From: Aptenodytes patagonicus
Taxonomy: Eukaryota > Chordata > Aves > Sphenisciformes > Spheniscidae
DNA length: 64,000 bases
Assembly: GCF_965638725.1 (NCBI RefSeq)
Contig: NC_134974.1
Span: 2,502,143 to 2,566,142 of the forward strand
Reading direction: 5' to 3'
Positions within the stretch are counted from its first letter, which is position 1; the number at the start of each line of letters is the position of its first letter. Under the pieces are notes generated by a model. It did no database searches. It worked only from the letters and a program-made list of their open reading frames with translations, and was not told where the DNA came from. Of the stretch, positions 37,166-46,900 are shown piece after piece. The translations under genes and the position numbers were made by a program.

Positions 37166-39724
37166 ATGATACTCTTCCTGCTGCAGCTGGCGAGCGAGCT
37201 CCAGGTCACTGAGCGCGGAGGGGTCCTGTCCCTGCTGCTGCTGCAGGGACAGGGCGATCATGTAATCCTGGGGGGGGGGGGGGGCAGGTAGAAAAAGAGG
37301 CGGGGGGGCTCAGCACAGCGGACCCAAACCCCGCAGCATCCCCCGGAGCTGGGACGGGACTCAGATGTCCCCCGCCGCCACCGGTTGTCCCCTACCTGGT
37401 CCACTTGTCTCTGCTGGAGCCGGTGGTCCGGGGGGGCCGCGGCGGCCCCCTCCTTGCCCGGAGCATGGCTGAGATGAAAATCGGTGTCGCAGAAGCAGCT
37501 GTCCCCGTCCACGTTGTGGAGGCTCTCCCAGACCACCCGCTCCTCCTGCAGGAAGCCCTGGTCCGTCACCAGCAGGTAGAGGTGGCCCTGGGGAGAGGGG
37601 AGAGGGGACAGTCGGCCTCGGCTCAGCGTTGGGGGGGGGTGTCCACCGGCTCGAAGGAAGCCGGGGCAGGGGCCGGAGCCCCACCTTGTGCTTTATCATG
37701 GTGCTGAAGTGGTTGTTGCGGAAGAAGACGCTGAGCTCGCCCTCCCTGACGGCGGCCGTGAGCTCGCACAGCCCGTGGTAGGTCAACTGGGAGGCCGTGG
37801 ACTCCAGGAACTGCTCCGCCACCAGCCCTGGGGCGAGAGAGCGGGGTGGGAGCGGGGCCAGGGCATCGAGCACCCCCCGGGGACCCCGGGGAGCGGGCGG
37901 CTGGGCGGCGGGGGGCCGTTACCTTCGCTCACCAGGCTGGAGTCGCTGGCCTGTTTGCAGGTGATGATCTTCTCCACCAGCTGGTTGTAGCTCAGCTTGC
38001 CCACGGCTTGCACCACCTCCGGGCTCTGCAGGGAGGGGAAGGGACGGAGGGGGGGGGGCGAGCACCGGGTCTGCAGGGACCTGCCCTCCCGCCCACGGCA
38101 GCCCAGGGCAGGGCGAGGATGGTTCAGTTTGAACCGTCCCCAACCAGCTGGACCACCGCTCCGTCGCAGGGAGGTCCAAGAAGCTGAGCTGGTGGCTTCC
38201 ACCATGGGGAAGGACCCGTCATGGAAGGGTTTGGGTTGGAAGGGACCTTCAAAGATCATCTAGACCCCCCCCTTTGCCATGGGCAAGGACATCTTCTGCT
38301 AGATCAGGTTGCTCAAAGCCCCGTCCATAGTGTCACAGAAGGGTTTGGGTTGGAAGGGACCTTCAAAGACCATCCAGTCCAACCTCCTCCCGTGGGTCAT
38401 CTTCCACTAGATCAGGTTGCTCAAGGTCCTGTCCAACCTGACCTCGAGCACTCCCAAAGGATCCACAGCTTCTCTGGGCAACCTGTTCCACTGTCTCACC
38501 AGCCCTCAGATCATTCCCTTGGGTCCCTGGACCCACGCAAGCCACTGGCCGGGCGGCAGGACAGCCGTGGGGCCAGCTCACCTGGGGGTCCACCAGCCAG
38601 CCGTGGTAGAGCGGGACGTTGAGGAGGTCGAAGACGATGCACTCGGGCGTGTACTCGAAGTCCGAGACGCCCGTGAACCGCACGTTGACGTCCAGCCCCG
38701 TCGAGAGCTTGGGGAGGACCGTCATGGTGTCGTTGATGTTCTGGGGGGGGGGGGGGGGAGAGGAAGAAACAAGGGGGCTTGCTCGGGAAGCGGGCTGGCA
38801 CCCCACGTCTTGCAGCCCAAGGTTATCAGTGCTCCCTGAGACGGGGGGGGGGGGGGGATCAATTTTTGGGCTGGGTGACACGTGGCCTCGCTCCTCACCT
38901 GCTGGAAGTTGAGCTGCAGCCCCTCCGACGGCTCCCGGGGTTGGGTGGACAAGATGCAATCCCCTGCAAGGCAGCGCCATCAGCCCCCGGCGAGCCGGTT
39001 AACCACGGCACCCCACCGTCCCGGCAGTGGGGCAGGGGTGAGGGGGTCCCCGGGGAGCTCACCCAAATGCGCCATCAGCTCCTCGGCCGTGATCACCTCC
39101 TTCTGCGGGGGCAGCTTCACCTGGAAGCACCGAGAGGCTGGGTCCCCTTCCCCTCGCGATCCGGGAGGAGACGAGCCCAGTCCCCCATCGCCAGCCCCCC
39201 CAAATCCGCCCCCCCCGCCCCCCGCTTGCCTTCCACTGCAAGAAGAGGATGTTCATGATGGCCAGGAGCGGGCAGGGCCCGTTCTCGCTCTGCGTGATGA
39301 CGGGCGTCCGCTCGCCTTTCCAGCTGATCCACTTCACGCAATAAAAATCCGCCTCCGCTTCCCGACTCGGGGTCCGGGCTCGGGGGGGCTCAGCCGGTAA
39401 CCCCCCCGCCCCGGCACCCGGGCCGGGCACGGGGGCACCCGGCAGGGGCCCCCCACCCTCCGTGGGCTGCTCCTCCCGAGCATCTTCCCTCGGATGTTCA
39501 TCGGCGGGGAGATGTGGGGCGCAGGCCGGCTGCCCCACGCCGGGGCTGGAAGGCACGTCCACCTCCCCGCCGCGCGGCACGGCAGCTCGCCCGTCCGGTG
39601 CCGGGCTCTCCCGGCCGCCAGCCGGCATTTCTTCCCCACCGACGGCCTCCTCCGGGAGCTGGCGGGTCCCTTCGCCGCTGGAAGGGGCCGGGATCGTCCC
39701 TTCCCGCTCGGGCGGCTGCTCCAT
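36848..39724 (-). CDS. MINDY1: MINDY1 K48-specific deubiquitinase
   Basis: Trims K48-linked polyubiquitin from its distal end. Minus-strand exons: 39724-39230, 39120-39063, 38963-38899, 38740-38582, 38025-37923, 37827-37685, 37587-37396, 37267-37106, 36928-36848; 485 aa (human 469). Start ATG at 39724-39722 gives MEQPPEREG, like human MEYHQPED. Residues 1-120 are acidic, Pro-rich and disordered; the MINDY fold starts at DFYCVKWISWKGERTP. Catalytic Cys about 151 in NGPCPLLAIMNILFLQWK; catalytic His in WESLHNVDGDSCFCD. A ubiquitin-interacting MIU helix (LSDLELARQLQQEEY) is followed by His7, Gln6, Arg, Gln3. The C-terminus CTLL is a CaaX-type tetrapeptide. Intron 1 uses a GC donor (AAG|GCAAGC). 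Resemblance to human MINDY1 runs through the whole catalytic part. Confidence 0.97.
38219..38330 (-). mobile_element. CR1 LINE 3' tail fragment, copy 1
   Basis: Contains GGTTTGGGTTGGAAGGGACC followed by AAAGATCATCTAGA and GATCAGGTTGCTCAAAGCCC, the well-known antisense reading of the avian CR1 3' end. About 110 bp, 5'-truncated, in MINDY1 intron 4. Confidence 0.85.
38331..38512 (-). mobile_element. CR1 LINE 3' tail fragment, copy 2
   Basis: A second copy directly abutting the first and in the same orientation, starting again at GGGTTTGGGTTGGAAGGGAC and extending further, to CTTCTCTGGGCAACCTGTTCC. About 180 bp of CR1 3' region. Either two independent insertions or a local duplication. Confidence 0.85.
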
Positions 39725-40199
39725 CGGAGCAGGCGGCAGCGGGAGACCCTCACCGTGGCGTCCTGCCTCGAGCGGGTCCGGATCAGGCCCCTGGGAACGC
39801 TCCGGGTCCCTCCAGGAACAGCCACATCCCAAACCTCTCCCTTAGAAGGCAAAACTTGGGTATTTCAAGAAAAAATATATATATTAGTCCAATTTTTTTA
39901 CCAGGTATGGCTCGTTTAGCTTAGATTTTTTCTCCCCCATCCCTTTACATTCATTTAAATAATGAAAAATAAGACGTTGGCTGCTCCCGCCTCTAAACCG
40001 CCGGTAAAATAAATTAATGCCACGGATGCGTGCGGACTTCAGCTGCCTCCTGTTTGCCAGGAAAGAGGGAAAATCCCAAACCAACCTGGGAGGAATCGAG
40101 GGGTTCGATGGAGCCAAAGCGGCTTGGAGGAAAGGTCGGAGTCCTGCGCTGCCGCCGGGGTTTTCCTGCAAACTCGGCCCGGCCAAGATGCTCCTGCGG
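39725..40199. other. MINDY1 5' flank
   Basis: Upstream of the MINDY1 ATG. The reading frame remains open for about 36 codons to 39832 without another ATG, so 5' UTR is likely. Beyond 39850 the sequence becomes A/T-rich. No promoter element is convincing. Confidence 0.4.
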
Positions 40200-40715
40200 A
40201 GAGATTTGGGAAATTCGGCTTTGAAACAGTCGAGAGATTTGGGAAATTCGGCTTTGAAACAGTCGAGAGATTTGGGAAATTTGGCTTTGAAATAGTCGAG
40301 AGATTTGGCGAATTTGGCTTTGAAATATTCAAGAGATTTGGGAAATTTGGCTTTGAAATAGTCGAGAGATCTGGGAAATTTGGCTTTGAAATATTCAAGA
40401 GATTTGGGAAATTTGGCTTTGAAATAGTCGAGAGATTTGGAAAATTTGGCTTTGAAATATTCAAGAGATTTGGGAAATTTGGCTTTGAAATATTCAAGAG
40501 ATTTGGAAAATTTGGCTTTGAAATAGTCGAGAGATTTGGGAAATTTGGCTTTGAAATAGTCGAGAGATTTGGGAAATTTGGCTTTGAAATAGTCGAGAGA
40601 TTTGGGAAATTTGGCTTTGAAATAGTCGAGAGATTTGGGAAATTTGGCTTTGAAATAGTCGAGAGATTTGGGAAATTTGGCTTCGAGATGCTCAAGAGAT
40701 TCGGCGAATTTGGCC
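40200..40715 (+). repeat. 33-bp minisatellite, about 15 copies
   Basis: Contiguous tandem array; the anchor GAGATTTGGGAAATT recurs every 33 bp (40201, 40234 and onward). Copies alternate between GTCGAGAGAT and TTCAAGAGAT variants. The unit is 11 codons without stops on both strands, so a plus frame (IVERFGKFGFE) and a minus frame (SLDYFKAKFPK) both stay open. Confidence 0.95.
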
Positions 40716-41109
40716 CTTAAACACCCCGCGCAGGCAGGAGCGCGGCTGCTCCGGCTCCGACTCGGTTTTCTGCCCTGCCCCTCCCCGGTCCCCCCGCCGC
40801 GGCACGGCCACCCACGCCGGCTCACCGGGGATCTCCTTAGCCCTAATCCTCCTCCCGCCCGGCCCCGGCTGCGCTCGGCGCCGTAATGGGGCACCGGACC
40901 CTCTTGCAGCCCCCCCAAGGGAGCCGGGGCTGCTCGGAGAGGGATGCAGGCGACGACGGCGATAAATGGTGACGGAAACGCCCGGGGAGGGTGGAAATTG
41001 GGGGGAAAAGGGGTTTTTTGGGGGGAGGTGGCGAAAGCCAAGGAGAAAATCAAGGGGGTCGGTGCCCTCCGGGCTGTTCCCGTCTCTTTTAGGGCCGGAG
41101 CGGAGGAGG

Positions 41110-41500
41110 AAAGACATTAATAAATAAATAAACTAACAGTGCAGAGGTAAGTAGAGAAATCAATAGGCGAAGAAACATTCTCGAGAGAGAAACAGGTATA
41201 CAGATAAATAAATAAATAGCACTAGTAAAGAAACAAATATTCTTGACAGACAGGTAGGTAAGTCGCTTGAGAACAAAGCGACGTTCTTAATAAATAAACC
41301 CATAAATACATAAATAAGTAAACAGTCTTTATCAGCAAATAGCACGGAGGTAAGTATTCTCGATAGGTAAATAGCTATATAGGTAAATAAATAAATAGTA
41401 TTATTAACCAAGCAAATACTGAACAAATATTCTCGAGAGAGAGGTAAGTAGATAAATAAATAGTCTTAATAACTAAATAACGAAGTAAAGAAATATCTTT
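41110..41500 (+). repeat. A/T-rich degenerate repeat with AATAAATA runs
   Basis: Irregular copies of ATAAATAAATAG joined to ATTCTCGAGAGAGA-type and AGGTAAGTA-type phrases (near 41176, 41358, 41429). Sharp compositional contrast with the GC-rich flanks. Confidence 0.7.
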
Positions 41501-41504
41501 ATAA

Positions 41505-41660
41505 ATAAACCAAACCAAACCAAACCAAACCAAACCAAAACAAAACAAACCAAAACAAAATAAAACAAAATAAAACAAAACAAAATAAAATAAAATAAAA
41601 TAAAACAAAACAAAATAAAATAAAATAAAATAAAATAAAATAAAAATAAAATAAAATATT
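41505..41660 (+). repeat. (AACCA)n / (AAAAC)n / (AAAAT)n microsatellite
   Basis: Continuous pentanucleotide microsatellite, first CCAAA, then AAAAC and AAAAT mixed units. Confidence 0.95.
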
Positions 41661-42224
41661 CTTTAAGACAGAAGAACAGCTGGAGGCCGGCGGCGTGGCT
41701 GCGGGGGAGCGGGCGCTGCCTCCCCAGCCCGCTGCCCACCTGCCCGGTGCCGAGCCGAACCGGCGGCGGCCGCTCCCGCCGCACCGGCCCCACCAGAAGC
41801 CGGGTCGGCGTCCGGCGAGGCGCCGCGAGCCGGAAAAACCGGCTGGGGGTGGCTGGTCCAGCCCTGGCCGGCGGGCGCCAGGGCAGGACGGGGCCGGCGA
41901 GGGCTCCGGGTGCCGCCCTGCCTCAGTTTCCCCACCTGGCAGCAGGGGACAGGCCGAGCATCGGCAGCCGGGCCCGCGGCGGGGCTGGGGGTCACCCCGG
42001 GACCCCCCCAACCCACCCCTGCTGCCCCCAAAGCGCCCCAAAACAACCCAAAATGCCGCCGTCGCTCCCACGACCCCGGTGTCGCCCCCCGGCCCCCGCC
42101 CGTCACGGCACCACCGGGGCAGGGGGGGGGTCATCACCCACCCAACACCCCCCCCCCGCCCCCCCGAGCGCCCCCCGGTGCCCCCAGCCCCGCTCTTACT
42201 TTGCAGCCGTTTCGCTGCCGTCGT
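41661..42224. other. GC-rich unique sequence
   Basis: No gene recognised. It carries one copy of the dispersed GCCTCAGTTTCCCC motif at 41920-41933. Confidence 0.5.
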
Positions 42225-42770
42225 TCCCCTGCTCCCTCCTTCTTTTCCTCCTTTTTCCTCCTTTTTTCCTCCCTTTTCCTTATTTTTCCTCCTTTTTTCC
42301 TCCTTTTTCCTTCTTTTTTCCTCCTTCTTCCTTTTTTCCTTCTTTATTCCTGCTTTTTCCTCCTTTTTCCTCCTTTTTTCCTCCTTTTTCCTCCTTTTTC
42401 CTCTTTTTTTCCTTTTTCCTCCTTTTTTCCTCCTCTTTCCTCCTTTTTTCCTTCTTTTTTCCTCCTTTTTCCTTGTTTTTCCTCCTTTTTTCCTTCTTTT
42501 TTCCTCCTTTTATCCTCCTCCTTCCTTTTTTCCTCCTTTATTCCTCCTTTTTCCTCCTTTTTCCCTATTTTTCCTCCTTTTTTCCTCCTTTTTCCTCCGT
42601 CCCTCCTCCTCTTTCCTCCCTTTCTCTCCCTCTTCCTCCTTTTTTCCGCCTTTTTCCTCCGTCCCTCCTCCTCTTTCCTCCCTTTCTCTCCCTCTTCCTC
42701 CTTTTTTCCGCCTTTTTCCTCCTCCTTCCCTTCTCCCCCCCCCCCTTCCCCTCCTTTTCCCCTCTCTCCC
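42225..42770 (+). repeat. Polypyrimidine tract (CCTTTTTCCT)n
   Basis: More than 500 bp almost purely C and T on the plus strand, composed of TCCTCC plus T4-T7 blocks, with a duplicated segment around 42594-42660 and 42655-42722. Plus frames encode only Phe/Leu/Ser/Pro runs; they are not membrane proteins. Confidence 0.95.
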
Positions 42771-43250
42771 GGCCGGGCAGAGGCCTGCTCTCCGCCGCCG
42801 AGCCCCACGCTCCGGCTCTCTGCCAGGAAGGCGGATTTACAGCCGGGCGAGGAAGAGGAGGAGGACGGGCAGGAGGGGTGGAGAGAGAAGGCAGCTGCCT
42901 GCAACGCCGCCCCGCCACCGGTTCCCTCCGCCACGCCGAGGCGTCGGGGCGAGCCGGCGGCTTCCCCGGGCGAGGCCCGGCCGGCGGCGGCACCGAAAAT
43001 CGCCGATTTTCCAGTTTCTTCCCCATTTGGAGGGCTGGGGCTGGGCAGGAGGAGGGGGGCGGTGGGCGCCCCCCGATTTCGCCCGCTGACGGGCCTACGG
43101 CTCGCGCGATGGCCACCGGTGGTCTGCCGGCCACCGGTCACCGGTTCCTGCTCACCGGTCACTGGTCACCGGTCACCGGTTACCGGTCGGGATGGGGCGA
43201 CGCCATCCTGGGGTGTAATACAGCCGGCGGGGGGCTCGGCCCGTCTGGGG
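42771..43250. other. GC-rich sequence with ACCGGT repeats
   Basis: No gene recognised. A short array of CACCGGT / CACTGGTCACCGG lies at about 43113-43190. Confidence 0.6.
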
Positions 43251-43725
43251 GGTGCCTGGGGCGCCAGGCCCGGCCGGGGGGGGTCTGGGGTGCCAGGGGA
43301 GGTTGGGGTGTCGGGGGGGTTTGGGGGTGTCAGGGGGTTTGAGGTGTCAGGAGGGTTTGGGGGTGTTGGGGGTTAAGGGGTGTCAGGGGGTTTGGGGGTG
43401 TCAGGGGGATTTGGGGGTGTCAGGGGGATTTGGGGGTGTTGGGGGGTTTGGGGGTGTTGGGGGTTAAAGGGTGTCGGGGGGGTTAAAAGTGTCAGGGGGG
43501 TTTGGGGGGGTGCCAAGAGGGTTTGGGGGTGTCGCTTGGGAGTGTTTGGGGGTGTCGGGGCGGGGGGGGTGTTGAGGTTTCGAGGGGGATTTGGGGTGCC
43601 AGGAGAGTTTCCGGGTGTCAAGGGGGGGGGTCTGGGGGTGGGGGTGGTTATCGGAGGGGGGGGGGTTAAGGGGCGTCAGGAGGGTTTGGGGGTGTCAGGG
43701 GTATTGGGGTGTCGGGGGGTGTTGG
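43251..43725 (+). repeat. G-rich minisatellite (GGGGTGTCAGGGGGTTTG type)
   Basis: Degenerate tandem copies of GGGGGTTTGGGGGTGTCAGG with unit length near 19-21 bp, including TTGGGGGTTAAGGG variants. Upstream of the hairpin and the PRUNE1 start. Confidence 0.85.
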
Positions 43726-43748
43726 GACCGTCCCCTCCCTCGGCCCCG

Positions 43749-43854
43749 CCCGCGCGGGCTGCCGGGAAGGGGGCGGGGGGGGGGGCAGCGGAGGGGGGCC
43801 ACGCCCCCCTCCGCTGCCCCCCCCCCCCGCCCCCTTCCCGGCAGCCCGCGCGGG
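43749..43854. repeat. Near-perfect 50-bp inverted repeat (hairpin)
   Basis: Left arm 43749-43798 and right arm 43804-43854 are reverse complements over their whole length apart from one length difference in the central homopolymer (11 G against 12 C), with a 5-base loop (43799-43803). The arm tips are themselves palindromic (CCCGCGCGGG). It ends about 60 bp before the PRUNE1 ATG. Confidence 0.9.
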
Positions 43855-43915
43855 AGGCCACGCCCCGAGGCCTGAGGAGGGGCGGGGCGGGGCCGTGGCG
43901 CGGACCGGCGCCGTT

Positions 43916-46900
43916 ATGGAAGGGTTCGTGGAGGGGAACCGGGCGGCTCTGCAGGTAGCGGGGTCGGGGGGGGGGGGGGGGGGGTGGGGAGCGGGGTGCC
44001 TGGGGGATTGGGGTGGAGGGGGGTGCAGGGGGGAGCGGGGTGCATGGGGGGAGCGGGGTGCCCGGGGGATTGGGGTGCAGGGGGGAGCGGGGGGGGTGCA
44101 GGGGGGGAGCGGGGTGCCCGGGGGATTGGGGTGCAGGGGGGAGCAGGGTGCCCGGGGGATTGGGGTGGAGGGGGGAGCGGGGGGGGTGCAGGGGGGGAGC
44201 GGGGTGCCCGGGGGATTGGGGTGCAGGGGGGAGCAGGGTGCCCGGGGGATTGGGGTGGAGGGGGGAGCGGGGTGCATGGGGGGAGCGGGGTGCCCGGGGG
44301 ATTGGGGTGCAGGGGGGTGCAGGGGGGAGCGGGGTGCCCGGGGGATTGGGGTGGAGGGGGGAGCGGGGTGGGTGCAGGGGGGGAGCGGGGTGCCCGGGGG
44401 ATTGGGGTGCAGGGGGGTGCAGGGGGGAGCGGGGTGCCCGGGGGATTGGGGTGGAGGGGGGAGCGGGGTCCCCGGGGGATTGGGGTGCAGGGGGGAGCAG
44501 GGTGCATGGGGGACTGGGTGCAGGGGTGCCCAGGGGAGCAGGGTGCATGAGGGGAGCAGGGTGCATGGGGGATTGGGGTGCAGGGGGGAGCAGGGTGCAG
44601 GGGGACTGGGTGCAGGGGTGCTCAGGGGAGCGGGGTGCCCGGGAGATTGGGGTGCAGGGGGGAGCAGGGTGCCCAGGGAACTGGGGTGCAGGGGGAGATG
44701 GGTGCCCAGGGAACTGGGGTGCAGGTGGAGATGGGTGCCCAAGGGAGCAGGGTGCAGGGGGAGATGGGTGCACAGGGACTGCGTGCTCAGGGGAGTGGGG
44801 TGCAGGGGGACTGGGGTGCCCAGGGGAGCGGGGTGCATGGGGAACGAGGTGCTCGGGGGAGCTGGGTGCAGCGGGGAGCAGGGTGCAGGGGGAGCGGGGT
44901 GCACAGAGGATCAAGGCCCCCGAGCAGGGCGCACCCATCTCCCCTGGAGAGAGGGGCTGCCCCTCGGCCCCGCGACAGCCCAGGCTGGGGTGGCACAGCC
45001 GCACCGGGGACACCCCAAGCCATTTCCACGGCCGGGGGCTCCCCAGCACCCCCCACCCCACCGCTGCAGCCTCATCCCCGGTCTCGCAGCACGTGGGTGC
45101 AGGTCCCCCGACCTGCTATGGGGTTAATGCCGCAGGCGGCTCTCGGTTGTTTACTTCCTCGGCTTGTACTGAATAAATGAGCAAATCTGGGTTATGGCAT
45201 GAAATAATTGTCACCGAAAAAGGGCCTGGAGACAGGGAGGCTCCCTCAAGCGTGACAGGACGGGCGCCGGCAGCCGGGGACGGGGGATTTGCGGGGTGAC
45301 ATGGGTGACATTTCTTCCTTGCTGCTGCAGGCGAGAAAAAAAAAGGGGTGAAACGTTGCGTTTTGGGGGGCAGCCAGCCCCAAACTCACCGGCTCTGGAA
45401 AAACCACTTTGGTCTGGGGTTAAAATACTAAAGGCTCCCAGGGCTGCGACGGTGTCCCCCGGGGTGGGAAGGTCCCCGTCCCTGCTGCCGCGGTCGCTCA
45501 TGGCCGAGCTGGGTTTTCCCGTTCTCCCCGGGACCCCGATGCGCCCGGTTTCGCACACGTGCCCCAAAAACGTGAGGCTTTTGTGCCAGAAATGGATCCC
45601 GGCCAGGTCTCGTCCCAAGGGCGCCGGGCCGGTCGGCGCTTCGGGGATGCCAGGAGCCCATCCGCTGCTGGCGGCAGCTGGGAGGTGGGTGCCACCCACG
45701 ATGAAGTGGCTCCGGGGACACTGGCGTGTCCCCTCGAGGGCGGCGAAGGAGAAGGGACCGGCCCGGGGGGCTTTGGAGGATTGGGGACGCGTCGCTGCCG
45801 CGCCTGACGCCTCCCGCCCCGGCAGGAGCATGTCCGGCGTCACCAGGAGATCCACGTGGTGATGGGCAACGAGGCCTGTGACCTGGACTCCACCGTCTCG
45901 GCCCTGGCCCTGGCTTATTTCTTGGCGAAGGTGAGGCTCGCCCGCTGGCTTGGGGACAAACGGTAGCTTGGGGGACGCCTCACCGGGTGTCACCCGCCCC
46001 CGACACAGACCTCCCCGGCTCCGAAAGCAGCCTTCATCCCGGTGCTGAACATCCCTCGCGCCGAATTCGCCCTCCGGACGGAGACAACGTTCCTGCTGGG
46101 GGAGCAGGGCATCCCCACCGCCTCCCTCATCTTTCGGGACGAGATCGACCTGGGGGGGCTGCACCGCGCCGGGCTGCTCTCCCTGACGCTGGTCGATCAC
46201 CACGTCCTGCCTGGGTGAGCCGGGGGGGGAACATGGGGACAACCCGGGCCACCCACGCGAAGCCTCGCTTTTTCCTTGCTTGATTTTGGCCCAGGGTGGG
46301 TAAAACCTTTCCCTTTCTGGGGCGTCTTTAGGGTAGGAGGAGAGGAACAAAGGGGGTTTCCAGGCTCTGCTGGGGGTGACCCATCGCGGCTGCACCGCAG
46401 GGCTGTGCCGGGGGTCTCACCCTCCCCGTCTCACCCGCCAGCGCCGATGCAGCCCTGGAAGAGGCCGTGGTGGAGGTCCTCGATCACCGGCCATTGGAAC
46501 GGGACCGAGCTCCCGGCTGTCAGGTGACAGCAGAGCCGGTGGGCTCCTGCGCCACGCTGGTGACAGAGCGGATCGCCCAAGGTCCCCCAGGCGTGCTGGA
46601 CAGACCCACGGCCGCGCTGTTGCACGGTGAGGACGGGCGGCCCTCGCTGAGCCCCATCCGAGGGGGACGGTGACGACTGATGGCCCCCGGTTATCCCCCC
46701 CAGGCACCATCCTCCTGGACTGCGTGAACCTGAGCCCGGCGGCCGGCAAGGTGACGTCCAGGGACGTGGCGTGTGTCTCCCTGCTCGAGGCGAGGTTCCC
46801 CGAGCTGCCGGCCCGCGACACCATCTTTGAAGCCCTGCAAGCAGCCAAGTTTGACGTCTCGGGTCCGCATGCCGGGGCGGTGGCATCCGGGGGGTCTGGC

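Noticed and set aside
40200-40715. CRISPR-like regular direct repeats
   Set aside because: Copies are contiguous with no unique spacers, and the genome is a vertebrate's.
39884-41053. 389-codon minus-strand frame over the 33-bp repeat
   Set aside because: Openness follows from the 11-codon unit; flanking parts have no recognisable features.
41695-43342. Long Phe/Leu-rich frames resembling membrane proteins
   Set aside because: Hydrophobic runs come from the C/T tract; all three plus frames show the same pattern.
43666-45127. Gly-rich and Pro-rich frames above 400 codons in PRUNE1 intron 1
   Set aside because: Products of the G-rich minisatellite; they cross a coding exon of PRUNE1 in the wrong frame.
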